Virus record (IMG/VR): IMGVR_UViG_3300034356_000878
Coordinates: 1-24,194 of that record
DNA: 24,194 nucleotides
Reading direction: 5' to 3' (one strand)
Source: a virus
A program made the translations under genes and the position numbers. How positions within the stretch are numbered: position 1 is the stretch's first letter; every line of letters starts with the position of its first letter. This document shows positions 5,224 to 11,541 of this stretch, in pieces. The notes below the pieces were generated by a model, which saw only the letters and a list, made by a program, of their open reading frames with translations, was not told the origin of the DNA and searched no databases.

Positions 5224-5961
5224 TCACTTCAACTTTATTGTGTCGCCAGGTTTCAAAGCCTTGTTGCCGTTCAACTTCTGCAACGCCTTGAAGTCCAAAC
5301 CGTTCTTATCAGCAATAGACCAATAACTGTCCCCCGCCTTCACTTTGTAAGTGGTCACAGCAGGCTTAGGTTTTGCCACAGCAGGCTTTGCAGGTGCGGG
5401 TGGTGCAACTGGTGGTGCGGGTGGTGCTGGTGGCGTCACAGGGGCTTCTGTGGCTTCTTCATTCCCAGCCACAGTTTCCCAGGCAGGGTGTGCCACGTAA
5501 GTAATGTAACGGTAAGGACGGGTTTTGTAATAAACACCGTCACCATTCGCCTGGTCGCCAGTTCCGTCAGGGTTCACTGTGTTGCCACCAATGCAATAAA
5601 GCAGTTTTGCTTTCTTGTCGTTGCGTAGCACGATCTCTACGTGGTCCGCAGCAGTCTTGCTGCCGTGGAAGTTCATAAACACAATGTCGCCAGGCTGGGC
5701 ATTAGCAACCTTCACCAGACGCTTGTTTTTCTTGAACCACGCAACGCCAGCAGTGCAAGAAATGAAACCCTTCTTCGACTGCGCGGCAACCAACTTGCCC
5801 AAACCGTTTATGTCGTAGCAGTAACTAACAAATTCAGCGCACCAAGGAATGTTGTTTATTCCGTAATGCTTGCCAAAAATGTTGGCGTTGTTTTTGCCTT
5901 CTTTGTAAGCAGCGTCCGCATAGTGGCGGGCTGTCTTTAGGACTGCGGCTACGGTAGGCAT
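5224..5961 (-). CDS. Endolysin: CHAP amidase/peptidase with C-terminal LysM
   Basis: A 245-residue cell-wall hydrolase. The CHAP domain covers about residues 5-165: PWCAEFVSYCYD holds the catalytic Cys41, ADHVEIV holds His107, and CIGGNT supplies the polar third residue (Asn127). QPGDIVF is a typical CHAP strand. Residues 171-202 are a Pro/Ala-rich linker. Residues 204-245 (TYKVKAGDSYWSIADKNGLD...LKPGDTIKLK) are a LysM domain that binds peptidoglycan glycan strands. There is no signal peptide, so export depends on the holin. ATG 5961 overlaps the TAA of the LysM protein gene (TAATG). CHAP enzymes cleave either the amide bond to the glycan or the cross-bridge; which one cannot be read here. 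Confidence 0.92.
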   Translation of the reverse strand: MPTVAAVLKTARHYADAAYKEGKNNANIFGKHYGINNIPWCAEFVSYCYDINGLGKLVAAQSKKGFISCTAGVAWFKKNKRLVKVANAQPGDIVFMNFHGSKTAADHVEIVLRNDKKAKLLYCIGGNTVNPDGTGDQANGDGVYYKTRPYRYITYVAHPAWETVAGNEEATEAPVTPPAPPAPPVAPPAPAKPAVAKPKPAVTTYKVKAGDSYWSIADKNGLDFKALQKLNGNKALKPGDTIKLK

Positions 5962-6176
5962 TACTTCACCCGAACAGTTTCACCAACGACAAGTGCCTTG
6001 CCGCCGTTTAGTTCCATAAGTTCCACAGCAGTTGCGTAGCCCTTACCAAACTTGACGCCCAGGCTTGCCCAGGTGTCGCCTTCCTGTGCAACATAAGTGC
6101 CAGGTGTAGCCTTAGCAGCAGGGGCTTCTTCAATAACAACTTCTTCAGTCATTACTTCAGGCTTGTTTTTGCTCAT
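5961..6176 (-). CDS. Stand-alone LysM peptidoglycan-binding protein
   Basis: A 71-residue protein. The N-terminal 26 residues are acidic and Ala-rich (EEVVIEEAPAAKA), followed by one LysM domain (residues 27-71: TYVAQEGDTWASLGVKFGKG...LVVGETVRVK). No catalytic domain is present. It immediately precedes the CHAP-LysM endolysin with overlapping stop and start. It may help target the lytic machinery or sit on the tail. A split remnant of a larger lysin is also possible, although the two LysM sequences are clearly different. Confidence 0.85.
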   Translation of the reverse strand: MSKNKPEVMTEEVVIEEAPAAKATPGTYVAQEGDTWASLGVKFGKGYATAVELMELNGGKALVVGETVRVK

Positions 6177-6178
6177 AG

Positions 6179-6382
6179 TTATTGTCCTAACGCGTTAGCA
6201 ATTGCTGCACCCAGGCTGCCAGACGCCATAGCGACGCCTAGCAAAACCCAACGAAATTGTTCTAGGGTGCGAATTCGTTTTTCGTGATCCAGAACGTTGC
6301 GTTCTGTCCAGGTTATGTGGTTTGGCAGCCGTTCATTCAGAATGGTTACCTGGCGGGTTAGTTCCAGAATTTGTTCTTCCAT
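6179..6382 (-). CDS. Coiled-coil, single-span membrane protein (XhlA-like, possible second holin)
   Basis: A 67-residue protein. Residues 1-42 form a charged helix with heptad character (MEEQILELTRQVTILNERL..., HEKRIRTLEQ). Residues 44-65 are a hydrophobic membrane segment (WVLLGVAMASGSLGAAIANAL). This layout is that of XhlA-type haemolysin/holin accessory proteins placed before lysis genes. GGGCGGGAA precedes the ATG. Two bases separate its stop from the LysM gene start. It could act as holin, antiholin or lysis regulator alongside the holin at 4967-5194. Confidence 0.7.
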   Translation of the reverse strand: MEEQILELTRQVTILNERLPNHITWTERNVLDHEKRIRTLEQFRWVLLGVAMASGSLGAAIANALGQ

Positions 6383-6393
6383 TTCCCGCCCCT

Positions 6394-6717
6394 TTATTCA
6401 GCAGGTGCAGGTGCAGGTTCTTCTGCTGCAATTGCTGCTTCTAATTCTGGGGCTGGTTCTGCTGCAATAATTTCTGGAATGACCACTGGCTGTTCTTTTG
6501 GACGTGGAATTGTTGGTTCCGAAGGGCTGTTCCCTGGAAGTGGTGCCGTTGGATCAGTAATTGCTGTAATCCACGCCTTAGCCCAATTTGAAGCGTCGGT
6601 TTTATTAGCCCAAGGGGTTGTGTCTGGATAATCAGGTTGAAACACCACTGGCACGTCGTTACCTTCGGCATAAATAAGAACTGCGTTGTTTTCGTCAATT
6701 TCGTAACGGAATTTCAT
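6394..6717 (-). CDS. Hypothetical tail-associated protein with acidic Pro/Ala tail
   Basis: A 107-residue protein. Residues 1-55 form a compact beta/alpha region (MKFRYEIDENNAVLIYAEGN ... PDYPDTTPWANKTDASNWAKAWI). The PxxPDTTPWANxxDAxxWAxxWI pattern recalls small proteins encoded behind tail fibre genes, including fibre assembly helpers. The remainder is low-complexity Pro/Glu/Ala. AAGGAAA precedes the ATG. It follows the propeller tail protein by ten bases. A role in fibre assembly or as a small structural protein is plausible but unproven. Confidence 0.68.
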   Translation of the reverse strand: MKFRYEIDENNAVLIYAEGNDVPVVFQPDYPDTTPWANKTDASNWAKAWITAITDPTAPLPGNSPSEPTIPRPKEQPVVIPEIIAAEPAPELEAAIAAEEPAPAPAE

Positions 6718-6727
6718 TTGGCTTTCC

Positions 6728-8029
6728 TTAGATCAGGCTGTCGAGTGCTGCGGTTGTGCGACCAGCAGGGATAGTGCTGCTGTTGTTTGGTAAATAGTGG
6801 AAGAAGTTGGTGCTTGTAGTTAGGTAACCAGCATAGTTGGTATTACTTGCCCAGGTTCGTGAATACCAAGTGACCAGATCCGTTGAAAACCAACTTGAAC
6901 TTGAAGAAGTCGGTTGGTTTTGGACAATTCCATAACAGAACAACCCGTTAGTGTAAAGAATTGGTGCTGTTGAAGAAAACGGCGTTGCTTTCGAAGTCCA
7001 GTTTATGCCGTTGGTCGAAGTGTAATACGTTGAACTGCTAATGTTACTGACTACAAACGTGCCGTTTGCGTAGGTAATTACTGGGTTGCCGCTAACTGTC
7101 GTTGGGAACGTGCGGGCAGTCCAGGTGCTTAGATCAGTTGAAGTGTAATAAGTCGCGTCACCAGAACGCAAAGCAATAGCGATACCACCACCGCTACCAG
7201 TCCAGAACGGGTTGCTGTTAGTTCCTGCAACAATAGTTGCCGCGGTCCAAGTTACCCCGTCAGTTGAAATGTTGGCAGATCCGTCTGGACCAGTGACGAT
7301 CCAGCGCGGTGTGGTTAGGCTGCCCGCATAGTGTGGGTTTCCCTGCCAAAGCCTGCTGGTAGTTAGGGTTCTGCTTGTCCAGGTTGCACCAGTTGGCGAC
7401 GTGGTTACTGAAGCAGAAGCAGACCCCCAGGGTGCTGCCACAAACAAGTTGTTTCCCCAACCAATGTTTCCAAGGTAACTAACTGACGTAGCGGTGTTGT
7501 TCCAGGTGCTTCCAGTGTCTGTCGATACGTAAACGAACGGTCCAGAAGTGTAGTTGACTGCAACAATTGTTGAACCACTTGACGCAACTGAATATGGGCT
7601 AATCATTGACGTGCTTGGAAAGTTAGAACCAAAAGCCGCCCAGTTGTTAGCGGTCAAAGTTGCCGAAGTTGCAGCAGTCCATTTGCGAACGATAACTGCA
7701 CCAACGAAGTTCACAATGTAAAGACCGTCAAAAGCCGCAGTGGTTGTGAAGTTGTAGTTGTTTAGACCTACCGAACCAGTGGAACCAGCAGTCATATAAG
7801 AAACTACGTTTTCGGCTAGTAGGCTGGGGACTGTTCCAACGTAACCGTAAATTTTTACGTTGGTGGTTGTTGAACCACGGAATTCGATAACGTAAGAACC
7901 TGCTGGAAGTCCACCAGTTACGGCAAACTTACCATTGCCGCTGGCTGGGACTTGAAAAGCGGCAACAATGTTGCTGCCCAGATCACCAGTTGCTGCGTTT
8001 GTTGCGCCACCAATAGTTGAAATAGCCAT
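6728..8029 (-). CDS. Asp-box beta-propeller tail protein (probable receptor-binding protein)
   Basis: A 433-residue protein rich in Ser, Thr, Gly and Asn. The N-terminal ~115 residues form a beta-sandwich-like region. After that come six copies of an Asp-box-type motif S-T-D-x-G-x-T-W ending at Trp176, 217, 261, 303, 344 and 388. The spacing is a regular 41-44 residues, as in sialidase/BNR-type beta-propellers. Best copies are STDTGSTW (169-176) and STDGVTW (255-261). No enzymatic residues can be assigned. The position at the end of the tail genes, and glycan recognition by such folds, support host-surface binding. AGGAAG precedes the ATG. Confidence 0.75.
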   Translation of the reverse strand: MAISTIGGATNAATGDLGSNIVAAFQVPASGNGKFAVTGGLPAGSYVIEFRGSTTTNVKIYGYVGTVPSLLAENVVSYMTAGSTGSVGLNNYNFTTTAAFDGLYIVNFVGAVIVRKWTAATSATLTANNWAAFGSNFPSTSMISPYSVASSGSTIVAVNYTSGPFVYVSTDTGSTWNNTATSVSYLGNIGWGNNLFVAAPWGSASASVTTSPTGATWTSRTLTTSRLWQGNPHYAGSLTTPRWIVTGPDGSANISTDGVTWTAATIVAGTNSNPFWTGSGGGIAIALRSGDATYYTSTDLSTWTARTFPTTVSGNPVITYANGTFVVSNISSSTYYTSTNGINWTSKATPFSSTAPILYTNGLFCYGIVQNQPTSSSSSWFSTDLVTWYSRTWASNTNYAGYLTTSTNFFHYLPNNSSTIPAGRTTAALDSLI

Positions 8030-8031
8030 TT

Positions 8032-8364
8032 TTAGTAAACTTCCTGTCCGAAAGCCATAAAGGTAATAGCGTTAGCCGTTCCTGTTTGAACAGTCAAAAC
8101 GTCCGAAGCACCCAAAGTAATGCCTAGGGTCAAAGCGATAACTGCGTTAGCAGCAAGACTGACGTCGTAAACCAGTGCGTTCGACAAAGAAGCCGTAGCA
8201 CCAGAAACACGGACATAAATACGTGCAGTGGCAGCGGCGGCAGTGTCGTTAGTCAAAGTCAAACTTGAAACAACTGCTTGACGACCAGAAGGGACCGTGT
8301 AGAGATCCACGTTTGTTGTGCCAGCAGGGGCAGCCTGCCCAAGCACCTTGTAAATTGTTGGCAT
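8032..8364 (-). CDS. Small beta-rich minor tail protein
   Basis: A 110-residue protein of alternating hydrophobic/Ser-Thr strands (DLYTVPSGRQAVVSSLTLTN at 20-39, ARIYVRVSG, DVLTVQTG), with no cysteines. The opening YKVLGQ-APA-TT-DLYTVP pattern is one I associate with small structural proteins in many tailed phages. It is likely a jelly-roll-like decoration or tail component. It lies two bases before the propeller gene start, so the two may be coordinately made. No catalytic motif is seen, and the precise role is unknown. Confidence 0.7.
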   Translation of the reverse strand: MPTIYKVLGQAAPAGTTNVDLYTVPSGRQAVVSSLTLTNDTAAAATARIYVRVSGATASLSNALVYDVSLAANAVIALTLGITLGASDVLTVQTGTANAITFMAFGQEVY

Positions 8365-8389
8365 TTGTTATTTTCTCGCTTTCTTTGTT

Positions 8390-9013
8390 TTACGCGCCCA
8401 TTAGAAGGAACTGGCTGGGTGCGTCTGGTGCTAAGGAAGTCCACGTGCTACCAGTCCAGTATTCGTGGAAGCCCAAAGTCGTGTTGTAACCAATGGTTGC
8501 ATTAGCGACAGGGTTAGAAGGACGGGTTACGGTTGTCCAAATTCCAACGCGTTGACCCATAAATTTGCGTAGATCAGTGACCATACCAGCAGTAATGCTA
8601 GTGGTGTTGTTAGGAATAGTGACGTAAGCCAAAAGCAGTTGGTAAATACCGCTAGTAGTCTGGGTCAATGCTGGTGCAACAGGGCTAGACGGGACTGCCG
8701 TGCCTGGCACAGCCTTCAAAGTCACGCCGTTAGTGGTCAAGTCAAGTTCCAAAACAATTGCGTCAATTCGGGTATTTGCGCCCGCAGTGGTTAGTGCAAC
8801 AGTTGCCTGGGCAGTGTTCTGGTAGTAGTGACCGCGAACAAACGCTTCACCCGCAGCCACACGGACCTGCAAACCGCTGTTATCGCCAGAAACCAACAGG
8901 TTGCTGTCGCCTGGCACACCCTTCACACCATAGTCTTGAAAGTTAGACGCCCACTGTCCAAACTGGGTTTCGCTAACGTCAACGTTTTCAAACGGAAAAC
9001 TAACTTCTGCCAT
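8390..9013 (-). CDS. Minor tail / baseplate protein
   Basis: A 207-residue protein with an N-terminal domain containing GLQVRVAAGEAFVRGHYYQNTA (about 47-68) and RIDAIVLELD (about 82-91). These resemble the N-terminal parts of upper baseplate or fibre-base proteins that assemble on the tail tip. The C-terminal ~45 residues include GYNTTLGFHEYWTGSTWTSL, a short motif common at the end of phage tail fibres. AAGGAAAGA precedes the ATG. It sits between the tail hub and the small beta protein, so it probably joins the receptor-binding part to the tail tip. Confidence 0.75.
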   Translation of the reverse strand: MAEVSFPFENVDVSETQFGQWASNFQDYGVKGVPGDSNLLVSGDNSGLQVRVAAGEAFVRGHYYQNTAQATVALTTAGANTRIDAIVLELDLTTNGVTLKAVPGTAVPSSPVAPALTQTTSGIYQLLLAYVTIPNNTTSITAGMVTDLRKFMGQRVGIWTTVTRPSNPVANATIGYNTTLGFHEYWTGSTWTSLAPDAPSQFLLMGA

Positions 9014-9025
9014 TTTCTTCTTTCC

Positions 9026-10684
9026 TTAGTTGCTGTTTATCCAAAGCCCAGTTGCGGCTTGATACTTCAAAAACTGCCCGTCAGTCGGTGCAGTGATCTT
9101 GACGTTGTGAATTTCGTCCAATTCAAAACCATTCTGCACCTTGACGAAAACAGAACCATTGACTGCGTGGCTGCGTTCAACAAACCCAATAAGGACCAGG
9201 TGGTTAGGGGCAGAAGGTTTAGTGGTTCCCCAGCCGCCAGCGGTTGTAGGCGATAACCACAAAGCCGCGCCTTCGGTCAAACCGCTAGTGTTCAAAGTCC
9301 CCAGGGAACCTTCAGTGATAACGTAGCCGCTTTGGTTATTTGGAATGTCTGCTTCAACAATGCCAAACGTTTTTGAACTGGTGCTTTCCGCGTCAGCCTT
9401 AGCCAAAGCAACGGTTACACGGTTGCCCTGTGCGCCCGAAATGTAAACAGCCTGCCCCTTAGTCAAGGTTGCGCCAGTGCGGTTATTCACCAACTGCTTT
9501 ACCGTGGTTGCTACCAGGGCTGGTTCGTTGCGTTCCAGGTTGCTAATTCGTTCGTTCTGTGCCTGCTGGTTAGCAATTAGTTTGCTTTCAACGTCAATGC
9601 CTGTGCTGCTGCCAACAGTGGCACCAACACGAACACCGTCAGCCGCAACCACAATACCGACTTCGGTAACAACTGCGCTGCTTTCAATGTCGTCAATAAC
9701 AACAGCAACCTTGTCGCCCAGGTTCCAGTCAACACCGAAACGCATAGTCTGGTCGTCAGAAGGTGAAACAGAACTGGAAACAATGGTTTTGCCTTCAGTT
9801 AGCAAAAGTTCTTCGCCAGCCTGGGCTAATGCTGTAACGTCGTTAGTTCCGCGCTTATCAGTAAAAACTTCAATGCGACGGTTCCATTCCGCAGCGGCTT
9901 CAATAGATCCAGGGTTAGTGTGAAGGACCAGCAAACGGTCTGCACCTTCGCCGCCACCAGCAACAATGGTGTGGGTGGCACGTGGGCGACTGTAAGCGTA
10001 TTCCGTTTTAGTCAGAAGCCCGTTGTAAATGTCCAGACGAATAAGGTCAGAACGGTCAACAGGTTCGAACACCTGGAATTCTAGGTTGTTGCCAACTTGT
10101 TCAATGGTGAAGCCCAGGTTCGACAGGCTAGCCAAACCAGCCAATAGTTCTTGCAGGCTTTGGAAACGACCCTGTCCAGTAACAGTGCTGCCGCGAGAAA
10201 GCGAAGCCTGGACGGTCAAGTTAGCGACCTTGCGCGAACCTGGGGCAGAAGGACCAACGTTTGCGTCCACGTAAGCCTTCAGGACGTCTTCAGCAGCACC
10301 AGTTCTAACGTCGTAGTCGTCAATTTGCTGGGTAATGTCTTCAGTTGCTGGTGTTGGGTAAGCCAAGCGTTCCTTCAAAAGAACACTGTCGTCCAAACCG
10401 CTAATTTCAAGCGTTCCAGTCAAGTCGGTTGTGCTTTGCACAGTCACCACAGAAGTAGTTGGACCCGAAAGCAAAGTTCCCTGGTCAGTGCTAACGATCA
10501 GACCCGCACCTGGCATACGCAATTCGTTAGCCATAAAGTGACCAACAGGCAGGCTAATTTTCCAAGTGCCAACGTCATTGAAACGCAAAACTGCTTCGAA
10601 CCCAATAAGGTCTTCTGGCAGCAATTGACCAAGACGGTTCAAAGACGCGTCGCGGACTTCAACAGTCAGGTCGGTTATTTTCAT
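9026..10684 (-). CDS. Tail hub/tip protein, ReqiPepy6 gp37-like, with C-terminal carrier module
   Basis: A 552-residue protein. Residues 1-365 resemble the Siphovirus ReqiPepy6 gp37-like family (hub fold related to gp27/Tal), including FEAVLRFNDVGTWKISLPVG at the start, a sandwiched QSLQELLAGL segment and WNLGDKVAVVIDD near the end. A short helix (IANQQAQNERISNLERN) links to a C-terminal beta module, about residues 395-552: TKGQAVYISGAQGNRVTVAL, GIVEADIPNNQSGYV, PSAPNHLVLIGFVERSH, VFVKVQNGFELDEIHNV. Such a module recurs at the ends of many phage tail proteins. The start (TAATG) overlaps the distal tail gene stop. It probably closes the tail tube and anchors the fibres. Confidence 0.85.
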   Translation of the reverse strand: MKITDLTVEVRDASLNRLGQLLPEDLIGFEAVLRFNDVGTWKISLPVGHFMANELRMPGAGLIVSTDQGTLLSGPTTSVVTVQSTTDLTGTLEISGLDDSVLLKERLAYPTPATEDITQQIDDYDVRTGAAEDVLKAYVDANVGPSAPGSRKVANLTVQASLSRGSTVTGQGRFQSLQELLAGLASLSNLGFTIEQVGNNLEFQVFEPVDRSDLIRLDIYNGLLTKTEYAYSRPRATHTIVAGGGEGADRLLVLHTNPGSIEAAAEWNRRIEVFTDKRGTNDVTALAQAGEELLLTEGKTIVSSSVSPSDDQTMRFGVDWNLGDKVAVVIDDIESSAVVTEVGIVVAADGVRVGATVGSSTGIDVESKLIANQQAQNERISNLERNEPALVATTVKQLVNNRTGATLTKGQAVYISGAQGNRVTVALAKADAESTSSKTFGIVEADIPNNQSGYVITEGSLGTLNTSGLTEGAALWLSPTTAGGWGTTKPSAPNHLVLIGFVERSHAVNGSVFVKVQNGFELDEIHNVKITAPTDGQFLKYQAATGLWINSN

Positions 10685-11541
10685 TAGTGAATTACTTCGT
10701 AACGTGGTGAGTAATAACAGGTAACTGCCGTGTCTGGGGTGCTGTCCACACCAATAACGGTAATGGTTGAAATTCCAGGCTTCAGGCTAAACAACTTAGG
10801 TGCTGCGCTTAGTTTCGAATAAGCGTTGTTTCCTGCGTCGTCAAAAACTTTACCAGTAGCAGTGTCCACGGTGTATGCGACACCCGCAGGCACTGGATCA
10901 GTGAAACCAAACGAATAGGTTCCGTCACTAATCAAAAGCCCAGTAACAGGTCCACGAACAACCCAACGCGGTTGAATAGGGACGTCACCCTGGTTGTTTA
11001 CAGTGACCACACCAAGGGTTTGGCTGCTGGACACCTTCAACTTAGTTAGTTGCGGCAAAAGACCGCGCCCAGTGCTGCCAGAACCAATGTTGAAAGAATT
11101 TTCGACCAGGGTCTGCCAGTAAGGTTGCGGTGCCTGCATTTGGATAACCCAGTTGCAGAACATACCGTTCGCAGTGCTGCCAAACTGTGTTTCAGCCCCG
11201 CCAACATAGTGCGCTTCAAGAAACAGGCTGTCGCCGTTGCTGTAATTAGCCACAACCTTGGTAGGTCCGTTGGTGGTTTGCAGAAGTCGTGCCAGGCGGC
11301 GAAGTTTAGTTTCAACGTCGCCACGGTCAGTTCCAAGGACAGTCAAAGGAAGGTCCAGGTCGCGCACACCGCGTTTGGTGTGTCGCCAGGTTCCACCGTC
11401 ACCCGCGCTGTCGTCAATTCGCACAGCGGTAGTAGGAATACCAAAGCCAGTAACGCCAGTGGTCAGGACGAAGTCGCCAGCGTCAGCCAGTTCAATGGTG
11501 TCGCCGTTAGATCCAACTAGGGAAATGGTTACGTTTACCAC
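10684..11541 (-). CDS. Distal tail protein (Dit-like)
   Basis: A 285-residue protein of the siphovirus tail-component type. GIPTTAVRIDDSAGDGGTWR (35-54) and RDLDLPLTVLG with a following helix (VETKLRRLARLLQ) match the N-terminal ring domain of distal tail proteins. PYWQTLVENSF around 140-150 and the following beta region form the C-terminal part. It forms the ring connecting tail tube and tip. The start is GTG at 11541 with AGGTGG upstream. The gene overlaps the end of the tape measure gene by seven bases and its stop is fused to the start of the hub gene. Confidence 0.85.
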   Translation of the reverse strand: MVNVTISLVGSNGDTIELADAGDFVLTTGVTGFGIPTTAVRIDDSAGDGGTWRHTKRGVRDLDLPLTVLGTDRGDVETKLRRLARLLQTTNGPTKVVANYSNGDSLFLEAHYVGGAETQFGSTANGMFCNWVIQMQAPQPYWQTLVENSFNIGSGSTGRGLLPQLTKLKVSSSQTLGVVTVNNQGDVPIQPRWVVRGPVTGLLISDGTYSFGFTDPVPAGVAYTVDTATGKVFDDAGNNAYSKLSAAPKLFSLKPGISTITVIGVDSTPDTAVTCYYSPRYEVIH

